A stretch of 64,000 nucleotides of DNA from Phycisphaera sp. (GCA_016125285.1 WGMA01000037.1:89879-153878); one strand, 5' to 3'. Positions 51,510-59,371 are shown, counted from the stretch's first letter. The notes: generated by a model from the letters alone, not told the origin. Program-made: numbers and translations.

Positions 51510-53231
51510 ATGCAACGACGGCTGGCCATGCTGGGGATGACGATGATCGCGCTGTGTCTGTGCGCCGCGTGCGAGTCATCGCCGCAGCGCGAACGCCGCG
51601 TGTCGATCCGCCCGGTCGGCGCGTACTACACCCACCATTACGCCGACGCACGCGACGCCCTGCGTGACGACGCCGCCGACCGCCGCAGCGCCGACGTCGT
51701 GCTCGACAACCTCCGGCTCGGACTCGCGTCGATGGCCGACGGCGACCACCTCGAGGCCGAGCGGTCGCTGCTGCGGGCGTACGAGTACCTGATCAGCGGC
51801 GGCGTCAACGCACCCGATCGCGCCGTGTCGTCGACCGTCATCTACGAAGGCATCAAGGTCTGGAAGGGCGAGCCGTACGAGCAGGCGATGGCGTTCTACG
51901 ACATCGCGGCGTTGTACATGATCAAGGGCGACTGGGAGAACGCACGCGCCGCGGCGCAGAACGCGCTGTTCGCGCTGCGTGACTTCGGCGGGCACGGCGA
52001 CGAAGCGATCAACATGCGCGACGTCGCCGAGGAGGCCGCGCGGGCCGACAAACGGGGCGGCGACTACGTCGCCAACGCCCGCACCATCGAGTCGCAGTTC
52101 ACGCTCGGCTACCTGATCGCCGCCACCGCCGAGCGTCTGAACCGACGCCCCGAGGCCGCCGCGCCGATGTTCGACCGCGTGCGCCAGCTCCGCCCGGACC
52201 TCGCGCCGCTCGCCGACGCCCTGCAACGCGGCGACTTCGACACGCTGCTGCTCATCGACGAGGGCCACGGCCCGACGAAGGAGGCTTACGGACGCGACGA
52301 CGCGTTGATCCGCTACGTGCCCGACGGCCGCGGCATCGCGCCGCCGCACGCACGCGTGTCGGTCGACGGCGGGGCGGTCGCGCACACCGGCGACGTGCCC
52401 GTCGTCGATCTGTGGACGCTCAGCCAGTACCCCAAGTGGTGGTCCGTCGAGTCGATCCGACACGCCAAGAGCGTGTTGGGCGACGTGTTCCTGATCGGCG
52501 GGGCGGTCGCGGCCGACGTCGGCTCGCACCGCGACAACGAGACGGCGCAGTGGGCGGGCATCGCGGCGGTGCTGGCCGGGCTGGCGATGAAGGCGACCGC
52601 GCAGGCCGACACGCGTCACCTCGAGTTCCTGCCGCGCTGCGTGTTCGTGGTGCCGCTGAAGCTCGGCGGCGGGCGGCACGACGTGCGCGTCCACTTCGAG
52701 GGACACGCCGGGTCGGACGCGACGTGGAACGACCTGATCGCCGGCACGCCCGACGCGCCGCGCGTCTACTACCTCCGCATGCACGACGGCGCCGGGCGCG
52801 GCATGCCCGCCTGGGCCGACCACCGCCTCTACAGCATCACCGCCGACACCTACGACGACGGCCCGCCGTGGATCATGGGCGGCGACGACATGACGCCGCC
52901 GAGCGACGAGCTGATGCGTGCGTACCACGCGCGCGGCGCGCTGCCGAACATGAACGCGAGCGCCCTGCGCGACCTGTACAGCCAGGAGGGCTTCGTCTTC
53001 ACGCCGGGCCCGCAGGGGCGTGACGACAAGGCCGGCCGCGACCCGCAGTGGTACCGGCACGTCACGGAGGGCGGCCGCGTGCTGTTCGCTCCGCCGCCCG
53101 GCACGCACATGTACCAACGCCTGACCCGCACCGAACACGGATCGTATGAACCGAGAAGCGCCCAGCTTCGTTCTATAATGCAGCAACCCACCCAGGGGCG
53201 TGAGCAACCCGCAGAAAGGGGCAACCCGTGA
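51510..53231 (+). CDS. COG3014-like TPR lipoprotein
   Basis: 573 residues from ATG 51510, 5 bases after the previous stop. A lipobox (CAAC) puts the lipid on Cys21. Residues ~40-240 are TPR-like hairpins (MADGDHLEAERSLLRAYEYL; AMAFYDIAALYMIKGDWENARAA). The C-terminal half is a mixed domain with a glycine-rich hydrophobic region (VFLIGGAVAADVGSH; WAGIAAVLAGLAM) that may insert in a membrane. Length, start and its place between LpoB and YcfL genes match the COG3014 proteins that, as I recall, form the same trio in vibrios. Function unknown. Confidence 0.7.
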   Translation: MQRRLAMLGMTMIALCLCAACESSPQRERRVSIRPVGAYYTHHYADARDALRDDAADRRSADVVLDNLRLGLASMADGDHLEAERSLLRAYEYLISGGVNAPDRAVSSTVIYEGIKVWKGEPYEQAMAFYDIAALYMIKGDWENARAAAQNALFALRDFGGHGDEAINMRDVAEEAARADKRGGDYVANARTIESQFTLGYLIAATAERLNRRPEAAAPMFDRVRQLRPDLAPLADALQRGDFDTLLLIDEGHGPTKEAYGRDDALIRYVPDGRGIAPPHARVSVDGGAVAHTGDVPVVDLWTLSQYPKWWSVESIRHAKSVLGDVFLIGGAVAADVGSHRDNETAQWAGIAAVLAGLAMKATAQADTRHLEFLPRCVFVVPLKLGGGRHDVRVHFEGHAGSDATWNDLIAGTPDAPRVYYLRMHDGAGRGMPAWADHRLYSITADTYDDGPPWIMGGDDMTPPSDELMRAYHARGALPNMNASALRDLYSQEGFVFTPGPQGRDDKAGRDPQWYRHVTEGGRVLFAPPPGTHMYQRLTRTEHGSYEPRSAQLRSIMQQPTQGREQPAERGNP

Positions 53232-53662
53232 CAGAGACACGCGCAGGACGCCGGCCGATCGCCGGCCCGATCGTAACGATGATGACACTCGCACTCGCCG
53301 CCGCGATGGCCGGCTGCAGCACCGATCCGATCGAGGCGAAGTGGGACAACGTGCAGGCGTACCCACGGATTTCGCTGTCGCAGAAGTCGCTGGAGAAGGC
53401 GCTGGGGTTCCAGCAACCGACGGTCACGCGGACCAACAACGACCTGATGCGCGTGTCGGTGCCGATACGGGCGCGGTCCAACAACGAGCTGTTCATCGAG
53501 TACCGCGTGCTGCTGTTCGACGAAGCGGGCCAGCCGATCACGCCCGCGACCGGCTGGATCCCCGTGCGACTCGAGCCGCGCCAGCCGCAGTACATCCAGT
53601 TCACCGCCAGCTCGCCGCGCGCCAAGGACTACAACATGCAGGTCCGCTGGTCGCGCCCGTAA
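53228..53662 (+). CDS. YcfL-like (DUF1425) lipoprotein
   Basis: 144 residues; GTG 53228 overlaps the previous stop (GTGA), so the genes are translationally coupled. A lipobox (MAGC) lipidates Cys30. The rest is one beta-sandwich as in YcfL/DUF1425 (VSVPIRARSNNELFIEYRV, then LFDEAGQPITPATGW and PRQPQYIQFTASSP). In E. coli ycfL lies just before lpoB, and the same order holds here. Molecular role unknown. Confidence 0.8.
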   Translation: MTETRAGRRPIAGPIVTMMTLALAAAMAGCSTDPIEAKWDNVQAYPRISLSQKSLEKALGFQQPTVTRTNNDLMRVSVPIRARSNNELFIEYRVLLFDEAGQPITPATGWIPVRLEPRQPQYIQFTASSPRAKDYNMQVRWSRP

Positions 53663-53713
53663 GTTCGCCGCCCAACGCTACCACCCAACGAATCGAGAGA
53701 GATGGAGACCGTC

Positions 53714-54289
53714 ATGAATACGCATCTACACATCAAGACAACCCTGGCGCTCGCCGTCGCCGCGATGCTGCTCGGCGGCCTGACCGCGTGTGACACCACG
53801 CCCAAGAACGAGGGCCATCCGAAGGACTTCCGCGTTGAGAGCCGCCTGCCGTCGGAGGGTTCGAGCCTCGGCAGCGGCAACCTGATCAACGCGACCGACG
53901 CCGCCGTCGCGGGTATCGCCAACGTGCCCGAGATCAAGCAGGCCGGCGTCAGGACCGTCATCGTGATGGACCGCGTCGACACGTCGAAGATGTCCGACCC
54001 GTCGGCGAACTACGACATCTTCCTCGCCCGCATCCGCGCGTCGCTCAACCAGTCCGGCGCGGCGCAGGACATCGTGTTCGTCGAGACACGCGACAAAGCC
54101 GAGGCGATCAAGCTCCGCGAAGGCATCCCCAAGGACCAGTCCGGCCGCACCCGCCCGCGCTACGCCCTGACCGGCACGTTCTACGACCTGCCCCGCGGCA
54201 AGACGAACTACTACTTCCTCAGCTTCGTCCTCATGGACCTGACCAACGACGTGATCGCGTGGGAAGGCAGCTACGAGGTGAAGCTATGA
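53714..54289 (+). CDS. LpoB-like penicillin-binding protein activator, second copy
   Basis: 191 residues from ATG 53714, which has GGAG at 53704-53707; an in-frame ATG at 53702 is the alternative. The lipobox LTAC lipidates Cys26. VRTVIVMDRVDTSKMSDPS, YDIFLARIRASLNQSG and the ending LMDLTNDVIAWEGSYEVKL match LpoB. LpoB reaches from the outer membrane to stimulate the bifunctional synthase PBP1b. It is the last gene of the run of four lipoproteins; an inverted repeat follows directly after the stop. Confidence 0.83.
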   Translation: MNTHLHIKTTLALAVAAMLLGGLTACDTTPKNEGHPKDFRVESRLPSEGSSLGSGNLINATDAAVAGIANVPEIKQAGVRTVIVMDRVDTSKMSDPSANYDIFLARIRASLNQSGAAQDIVFVETRDKAEAIKLREGIPKDQSGRTRPRYALTGTFYDLPRGKTNYYFLSFVLMDLTNDVIAWEGSYEVKL

Positions 54290-54290
54290 G

Positions 54291-54409
54291 CAGGTGACAG
54301 GGGACAGGAAACAGGAGACAGACATCGGAGCCTCGACGCTGTCGGCATACGACGGTATGTTCGCAGAGGCTTGCACTGTCGCCTGACACCTGTCCCCTGT
54401 CTCCTGGAG
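54291..54409. repeat. Intergenic inverted repeat, ACAGGGGACAGG type
   Basis: A perfect 13-base inverted repeat (54296-54308 with 54389-54401) in a 119-base element whose outer parts are tandem variants of ACAGG-A/G-GACAG. The right arm runs straight into GGAG (54406-54409), the ribosome-binding site of the next gene. I recall repeats of this look from other planctomycete genomes. Confidence 0.6.
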
Positions 54410-54416
54410 CGCAGCG

Positions 54417-54926
54417 ATGCACATCCTCATGTTTGTCGACGACGTCTACGAAGACCTCGAGCTGTGGTACCCGAAGCTGCGACTGCTCGAGGCGGGCGTC
54501 GGTGTGACCGTTGCCGGGCCCGAGGCCGACACCGTCTACTCCGGCAAGCACACCTACCCGTGCAAGTCCGACGCCGCGATCCGCGACATGGTCGCCGCGG
54601 ACTTCGACGGCCTGGTCATCCCCGGCGGGTTCATGCCCGACAAGCTCCGCCGCGACCCGAAGGTGCTTGAGCTGACACGCGAGATCCACGAGGCCGGCAA
54701 GCTCGTGGCGCACATCTGCCACGCGGGCTGGATCCCGATCTCCGCCGGCATCGTCCGCGGCTTCCGTATGACCAGCACGCCGGGCATCAAGGACGACCTG
54801 ATCAACGCCGGCGCCGAGTGGGTCGACGAGCCGGTCGTCGTCGACCGCAACCAGATCACCGCCCGCCGCCCGCCCGACCTGCCCGACTTCGGCAAGGCCA
54901 TCGTCGACTACCTCGGCGTGGGTTGA
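54417..54926 (+). CDS. DJ-1/PfpI-family protein
   Basis: 169 residues. The PfpI core is intact: GLVIPGGFMPDKLR, the nucleophile elbow AHICHAGW with Cys101 followed by His102, and a Glu in the N-terminal DDVYEDLELWYP segment. Family members act as glyoxalase/deglycase-type enzymes or proteases in stress protection; the exact activity cannot be read. The ribosome-binding site at 54406-54409 is provided by the flanking repeat. The stop codon is inside a hairpin. Confidence 0.88.
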   Translation: MHILMFVDDVYEDLELWYPKLRLLEAGVGVTVAGPEADTVYSGKHTYPCKSDAAIRDMVAADFDGLVIPGGFMPDKLRRDPKVLELTREIHEAGKLVAHICHAGWIPISAGIVRGFRMTSTPGIKDDLINAGAEWVDEPVVVDRNQITARRPPDLPDFGKAIVDYLGVG

Positions 54927-54935
54927 AACCCACGC
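54916..54935 (+). terminator. Hairpin overlapping the stop codon of the DJ-1 gene
   Basis: GCGTGGGTT (54916-54924) pairs perfectly with AACCCACGC (54927-54935) over a two-base spacer, and the TGA stop spans the tip. No T run follows, so intrinsic termination is doubtful; it may stabilise the mRNA end. Confidence 0.4.
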
Positions 54936-55059
54936 AATGACGAATGACGAAACTCGAATGACGAAACCGCCGATCTCTGCGTCACACGTCTCGGAGCACA
55001 CGGTTTCGGGATTCGAGCTTGGGATTTGATTCGTCATTCGGATTTCGTCATTCGTCATT
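54936..55059. repeat. Long intergenic inverted repeat, AATGACGAATGACGAAA type
   Basis: Seventeen-base outer arms are perfectly complementary (54936-54952 with 55043-55059), and inner arms match 11 of 12 (54955-54966 with 55029-55040). The arms are tandem copies of a 7-base AATGACG-like unit, giving a cruciform-capable 124-base element. Elements with this sequence occur between genes in planctomycetes and verrucomicrobia as I recall; their role is unknown. The right arm ends 7 bases before a TACAAT box (55067-55072) that could serve ribH. Confidence 0.75.
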
Positions 55060-55101
55060 CACCTGATACAATCCCGCCTCGTTTTTCCCGCGGAGGCCCA
55101 C

Positions 55102-55584
55102 ATGCCGAACGTTTTGGAGGGCGAGTCGACGGCCGGTGAGAACCGTTTCGCCATCGTCGTCGCCCGGTTCAACAACACGATCACCGACAAGCTGCTGGCC
55201 GGCTGTCTCGACACGCTGCGCGACGCCGGCGCCGACATCGACGCCATCCCCGTCGCCAAGGTGCCCGGCAGCCTCGAGCTGCCCATTGTCGCCCGGCACT
55301 TCGCCGAGTCCGGCGGGTTCGACGCCGTGATCGTGCTCGGCTGCGTCATCCGCGGCAAGACCACGCACTACGACGCCGTCGTCAACGGCACGCAGCAGGG
55401 CTGCACGATCGCCTCGCAGGAGACCGGCGTGCCCGTCATCTTCGGCGTCATCACCGCCGAGGACCGCGACCAGGCCGAGGCCCGCGCCGACGTAACCCGC
55501 AAGACCAACATCGGCCGCGACGCCGCCAACGCCGCGCTCGAGATGGCCAACCTCCTCCGCAAACTTCCGGGCGGTGAAGCATGA
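55102..55584 (+). CDS. ribH: 6,7-dimethyl-8-ribityllumazine synthase
   Basis: 160 residues of the lumazine synthase fold: FAIVVARFNNTITDKLL at the N-terminus, PGSLELPIVARHFA, GCVIRGKTTHYDAV with the catalytic His, and VPVIFGVITAEDRDQA. It makes the riboflavin precursor and usually assembles into 60-mers. Its stop overlaps the nusB start by 4 bases; ribH-nusB pairs are widespread. Confidence 0.95.
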   Translation: MPNVLEGESTAGENRFAIVVARFNNTITDKLLAGCLDTLRDAGADIDAIPVAKVPGSLELPIVARHFAESGGFDAVIVLGCVIRGKTTHYDAVVNGTQQGCTIASQETGVPVIFGVITAEDRDQAEARADVTRKTNIGRDAANAALEMANLLRKLPGGEA

Positions 55585-56009
55585 GCGGCGGGCGACGCCA
55601 CAACACACGCCGCCTCGCGTTGCAGGCCCTTTACCAGGTCGACGCCCGCGGCGAGGACGACTGGGACGCCGTCGAGGCGTCGGTCAACGACGCGCCCGGC
55701 GCCGACGAGACCGTCCGCGCCGAGGCGATCGCGATGGCCCGGCACGCGTGGTCCGTCCGCGAGCGCGCCGACGCGATGGTCTGCGAGCTCGCCCCCGAAT
55801 GGCCCACGCACCGCCAGCCCGTCGTCGATCGCTCCATCCTCCGCCTCGCCGTCGGCGAGATGACCAGCCCCTTCGACGCCACGCCCGCCGCCGTCGCGAT
55901 CAACGAGGCCGTCGAGCTCGCCAAGGAGTTCGGCACCGACAAGAGCCCCGCGTTCATCAACGGCGTGCTCGACAAGATCGCCAAACGACTCGAAGCCGAC
56001 ACGGAATGA
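55581..56009 (+). CDS. nusB: Transcription antitermination factor NusB
   Basis: 142 residues, all helical: RRLALQALYQVDARGEDDWD at the start and VDRSILRLAVGEM with AVAINEAVELAKEFGTDKSPAFINGVLDKI at the C-terminus, the NusB hallmark. It binds boxA RNA with NusE/S10 during rRNA transcription. Translationally coupled to ribH. Confidence 0.95.
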   Translation: MSGGRRHNTRRLALQALYQVDARGEDDWDAVEASVNDAPGADETVRAEAIAMARHAWSVRERADAMVCELAPEWPTHRQPVVDRSILRLAVGEMTSPFDATPAAVAINEAVELAKEFGTDKSPAFINGVLDKIAKRLEADTE

Positions 56010-56043
56010 CTCCTGATTCCTGACCCCTGACTACTGACTACTG
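56007..56043. repeat. Degenerate tandem repeat, TGACTCCTGA type
   Basis: Starting at the nusB stop codon, short units of the form TGA-CTCC, TGA-TTCC, TGA-CCCC, TGA-CTAC and TGA-CTAC follow one another up to 4 bases before the ftsY start. No ribosome-binding site is left in this gap, so ftsY translation must begin without one or by coupling. Confidence 0.6.
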
Positions 56044-56046
56044 CCA

Positions 56047-56964
56047 ATGGGCCTCTTCGGATTCAGCTTCAAGAAAGTCAAGCAGGGCCTCGCCGCGACG
56101 CGCAAGGCGCTGATCGATCCCATCCGCCAGCTGCTGATGCGCGAGCTCAGCGACTCGGTCATCGACGAGCTCGAGGCCAGGCTCATCCAGTCGGACATCG
56201 GCGTCAAGACCACCGTCCATCTCATCGAGCAGATCCGCAAGTCGTACAAGGCCGGCGAGATCAAACGCGGTGACGAGGTCATCGACTTCCTCAAGGCGCA
56301 CCTCATCGAGATGTTCCCGCCCGCCGATCGCGCGATCCACTTCGCCGAGTCGGGGCCCACCGTCATCCTCGTCGGCGGCATCAACGGCGCCGGCAAGACC
56401 ACCAGCATCGCCAAGATCGCCAAGGCCCTCCGCGACGAGAACAAGACCGTCATGCTCGCCGCGTGCGACACGTTCCGCGCCGCCGCCGTCGAGCAGCTGG
56501 AGATCTGGTCGCAGCGCCTCGGCGTTGACATCGTCAAAGGCAAGCAGGGCGGTGATCCGGCCGCGGTGGCGTACGACGCGTGCGAGGCCGCGGTCGCCCG
56601 CGGCGTCGACGTCCTGCTCGTCGACACCGCCGGCCGCCTGCACACGCAGGACCACCTCATGCGTCAGCTGACGAAGATCCGCGACGTGTGCGCCAAGAAA
56701 GTCCCCGACGCGCCGCACGAGGTCATGCTCGTCCTCGACGCGACCACCGGCCAGAACGCCATCAACCAGGCCAAGCTCTTCAAGCAAGCCATCGACGTCA
56801 CCGGCCTGTTCCTCTCCAAGCTCGACGGCACCGCCAAGGGCGGCATCGTCGTCGCCATCCGCGAACAGCTCGACATCCCCGTCAAGTTTATCGGCGTCGG
56901 CGAAACGCCCGACGACGTCGAACCGTTCGACCCCGAAAAGTTCGTCGACGCGCTGTTCAGCTGA
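56047..56964 (+). CDS. ftsY: Signal recognition particle receptor FtsY
   Basis: 305 residues with the NG domain of SRP GTPases: GGINGAGKTTSIAKIAK (G1), DTFRAAAVEQL, DTAGRL (G3), DATTGQNAINQA and SKLDGTAKGG (G4 region). The acidic A domain of E. coli FtsY is missing, as in many bacteria. FtsY brings ribosome-SRP complexes to the Sec translocon at the inner membrane. Third gene after ribH and nusB. Confidence 0.95.
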   Translation: MGLFGFSFKKVKQGLAATRKALIDPIRQLLMRELSDSVIDELEARLIQSDIGVKTTVHLIEQIRKSYKAGEIKRGDEVIDFLKAHLIEMFPPADRAIHFAESGPTVILVGGINGAGKTTSIAKIAKALRDENKTVMLAACDTFRAAAVEQLEIWSQRLGVDIVKGKQGGDPAAVAYDACEAAVARGVDVLLVDTAGRLHTQDHLMRQLTKIRDVCAKKVPDAPHEVMLVLDATTGQNAINQAKLFKQAIDVTGLFLSKLDGTAKGGIVVAIREQLDIPVKFIGVGETPDDVEPFDPEKFVDALFS

Positions 56965-56977
56965 TCGGGGTTTGCAA

Positions 56978-57547
56978 CTATCCGACCAATGCCGCGAACT
57001 CGGCTGCACTCGCGGGAGCCAAACGTCGAACGTTGCCCTGCAGGCTCACCACGCGTACAAGCCGGCCGTTTTCGACATGCTGAATCGGTTGATCGCCACG
57101 TCGGGTAACGAAGTAAATCCGTTCGAGCATGTCCGGTGGGACGACGTTGTCCAAGCGAATCGCGGTGCCTTCGCCGATCGCGGCCTCCAATACACAGCCG
57201 TACGGGATCTGATGTCCAAACGCGGAACGCTCGGCCAGCAGCGTGGACTCCAGGTCTTGGATGGATCGCTGTTGGTCATGTTCGTCGAGTTGAAGTACGT
57301 CATCGAGATACGCTTCGATCGGCATGATCGCGGAGACGGTCAAACGGCCAATCACGTGAAGCTGCTTATCAGCGACATATAGCGGATACACGAAATCGCC
57401 TTCGGCAACGCTTGGACTAAGTCGTGGCATCGATCGATGTGACCCGCCGAAAACCACGCGCAACGGCTTGCCGACATCGCCGAGATCAGCGATCCGCTTG
57501 CATCTATCAGATGTCCACAGAACTGTGTGCGAACCCGGTTGATCCAC
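56978..57547 (-). CDS. Protein of unknown function, possible PUA/EVE-like fold
   Basis: 189 residues from GTG 57547. The first half (LRVVFGGSHRSMPRLSPSVAEGDFVYPLY, shown only in part here: VVFGGSHRSM and GDFVYPLY) alternates short strands with a GD turn and a later VIGRLTV strand, a pattern seen in PUA/EVE/ASCH-like domains that bind RNA or modified bases. This is a weak, pattern-level guess. Its base composition is slightly lower in GC than the neighbours. It converges on ftsY (13-base gap) and is separated from mltA upstream by a perfect hairpin. Confidence 0.5.
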   Translation of the reverse strand: MDQPGSHTVLWTSDRCKRIADLGDVGKPLRVVFGGSHRSMPRLSPSVAEGDFVYPLYVADKQLHVIGRLTVSAIMPIEAYLDDVLQLDEHDQQRSIQDLESTLLAERSAFGHQIPYGCVLEAAIGEGTAIRLDNVVPPDMLERIYFVTRRGDQPIQHVENGRLVRVVSLQGNVRRLAPASAAEFAALVG

Positions 57548-57564
57548 GTCGTGTCTCCCTCCGC

Positions 57565-57589
57565 CACTGACAAGGTTCCCTTGTCAGTG
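57565..57589. repeat. Perfect 11-base inverted repeat, CACTGACAAGG type
   Basis: CACTGACAAGG (57565-57575) and its exact complement (57579-57589) enclose three bases. It lies between the mltA stop and the start of the unknown gene. No T run is present, so it is not a typical terminator; it looks like another dispersed intergenic repeat. Confidence 0.65.
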
Positions 57590-57606
57590 CCACCCGATCA
57601 ATCCAC

Positions 57607-58875
57607 TCATCGCAGCGCCACCGGCTTCTTCGCGCCCGCACTCGGGTCTTCGCGGCGTTTCTTGTCCCACTCAAGCACCTTGTCGTGCTTCAGGAAGAAG
57701 TAGTACAGCCGACCCTCGGCAAACTGGCCGCCGGCGCGGCGCTCGGCGAGGGCGCCGATGCCCATGTAGATGTCGGCCCGGCCCGCGGCGCGGATCGCGC
57801 CGCCGGTGTCCTGGTCGAGCATGAACTGGTGGAACGGCTTCGTCCCGCCCGCGCCGCCGGGGATCTGCGTGTCGACCAGCACCACGCCGCCGCGCGGGAA
57901 CACCGTCTTGTCCGTCGCCAGCGTCCGCGTGTCGGCCACCTTGAACCCGAGCGATCCCGCCGGCCAGTTCTCGCCCTTGTACTCGCTGAAGAACACGAAC
58001 CGGTCGTTCATGTTGATGTAGCGTTCGAGCTCGCCGGGCTTGTCGGCGAAGTAGTCGCGGATCGCCGGCAGGTTCAGCCGCTCGGGCTCGAACACGCCTT
58101 CCTTGATGAGCGTCGCGCCCAGGCCCGTGTACTCGTGGCCGTTGTTGCCCGCGTAGCCGACGTACATCACACCGCCGTCGTTCAGCTCGATCCGCGCCGA
58201 CCCGTTGACCTGGATCACGTACTGGTCAAACCGCGTGCGCACCCACACGAGTTCCTGGCCCTTCAACTCGCCGCTGGTCTCGAGCTGCTTACGCGTGGCG
58301 TACGGCGTGTGCGAGCCGCTGGGCAGCTTGCGTCCGTAGACCTCGCCGGTTGTCGGGTTGATGTCGAGGTCGGCCGGCTTCTTGTACAGCGGGAACGCGA
58401 ACTCGGCCGTCTGCGTCTTGCTGCCCTTGAAGATCGGCGTGTAGTAGCCGGTGAACAGCACGCTGCCGCGGTTGTCGTAGCCGACCGACGTGTAGCAGTT
58501 GAAGTTCTCCTGCATCGCGTGCACGAACGTGTCGGCGTTGATCGACTCGCCGAGCAGCGTCTTGAACGCGTACACGCTCGCCTCGGCGCGGATGTGCGTC
58601 ACGTCGCCGAGCGGGAAGAACTTCGGCGCCGACGGCACGCGGTACCAGCCGACGCTGCGGTCGATCGCCGCAAGCAGCGACTCGTCCTTGCTCGCCCACG
58701 GCTGCTTGAGGTCCGGCCAGTCCTTCACGTCGTAGATCATCCGCAGCGCCGACGCGCCGGGCGGCAGCGGGCGGTTGTAGTCCGGCTTGACCTTCTCGGC
58801 CTTCGAGCACGCGCCCAGCGCGCAGCACATTGCCATGAGCAGCACGGCGCAGAATTTTCGCAGGGGGTTTGGCAT
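57607..58875 (-). CDS. mltA: Membrane-bound lytic murein transglycosylase A
   Basis: 422 residues from ATG 58875, which has AAGGAG 6 bases upstream. A lipobox (LGAC; Cys23) marks it as a lipoprotein. The MltA domain begins about residue 110 (FNCYTSVGYDNRGSVLFTGYY), and the C-terminal 3D domain has DQDTGGAIRAAGRADIYMG, with the catalytic Asp. It cuts glycan strands of peptidoglycan forming 1,6-anhydro ends. Together with dacB and the LpoB genes it shows that the organism has a peptidoglycan metabolism. Confidence 0.93.
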   Translation of the reverse strand: MPNPLRKFCAVLLMAMCCALGACSKAEKVKPDYNRPLPPGASALRMIYDVKDWPDLKQPWASKDESLLAAIDRSVGWYRVPSAPKFFPLGDVTHIRAEASVYAFKTLLGESINADTFVHAMQENFNCYTSVGYDNRGSVLFTGYYTPIFKGSKTQTAEFAFPLYKKPADLDINPTTGEVYGRKLPSGSHTPYATRKQLETSGELKGQELVWVRTRFDQYVIQVNGSARIELNDGGVMYVGYAGNNGHEYTGLGATLIKEGVFEPERLNLPAIRDYFADKPGELERYINMNDRFVFFSEYKGENWPAGSLGFKVADTRTLATDKTVFPRGGVVLVDTQIPGGAGGTKPFHQFMLDQDTGGAIRAAGRADIYMGIGALAERRAGGQFAEGRLYYFFLKHDKVLEWDKKRREDPSAGAKKPVALR

Positions 58876-58986
58876 GTCGGCTCCTTCCGATACCGTCGAT
58901 CGATCTTCCTTGATCCCGTTAAGCATATCGGCCAGTTGAGGCGGCGTCGACCTTATTTTGCAGGCTATTTCGCACGCCTACCCGAC

Positions 58987-59013
58987 GCACGCCCCTGCGG
59001 GGCGTCGTTAAAC
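58987..59013. repeat. Dispersed 27-base repeat, copy 1
   Basis: Matches copy 2 (59330-59356) at 25 of 27 bases and in the same orientation; the pair brackets the DUF167 gene. The core GCACGCCCCTGCGGGGCG contains a small palindrome. This copy overlaps the end of the DUF167 gene and provides its TAA stop. Confidence 0.65.
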
Positions 59014-59325
59014 GTGCCCGCCGAGGCGCTGACGCGCCGTCGCCGCGTCGATCCCCGTGATCCCGATCCGCTTGTGCGGCTGCGTCGCCCCCGAAACAAC
59101 CGCGACGTCCCGCTTCGCCACGCCCGTCGCCTTCGCGATCAACGCACACACCGCCTTGTTCGCCTTGCCGCCCTCCGGCGGAGCGCTGACCTTTACCTTC
59201 AGCGCATCGCCCAGCAGCCCGACGATCTGATCGCGACTCCCGCCCGGCACGACCTTCACCGCGAACTCGACGCCGGCGTCGGTCTCCGTGATGTCGAGTG
59301 CTTCAATTCCCAACCCGATCCCCAA
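59008..59325 (-). CDS. DUF167/YggU-family protein
   Basis: About 105 residues. The family pattern is clear: VEFAVKVVPGGSRDQIVGLLGDALKVKVSAPPEGGKANKA is present (PPEGGKAN is the hallmark), then VAKRDVAVVSGATQPHKRIGI. A small alpha/beta protein of unknown function. The start is uncertain; TTG 59325 is the first option in a frame without a good ribosome-binding site. The stop codon lies in one copy of a dispersed repeat and the other copy starts 5 bases upstream of the TTG. Confidence 0.8.
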   Translation of the reverse strand: MGIGLGIEALDITETDAGVEFAVKVVPGGSRDQIVGLLGDALKVKVSAPPEGGKANKAVCALIAKATGVAKRDVAVVSGATQPHKRIGITGIDAATARQRLGGHV

Positions 59326-59329
59326 TCCA

Positions 59330-59356
59330 GCACGCCCCTGCGGGACGTCGCTAAAC
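59330..59356. repeat. Dispersed 27-base repeat, copy 2
   Basis: Direct copy of 58987-59013 with two mismatches, between the DUF167 start and the uvrC stop. Confidence 0.65.
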
Positions 59357-59371
59357 CTGAACCCCGAACCC

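Noticed and set aside
54231..55058. Minus-strand frame of 275 codons through the two repeats and the DJ-1 gene
   Set aside because: Its N-terminus is just translation of the AATGACG repeat; the DJ-1 motifs are on the plus strand.
54291..55059. Possible CRISPR array
   Set aside because: Units are 7-12 bases, arranged as inverted repeats without regular spacers, and no cas gene is near.
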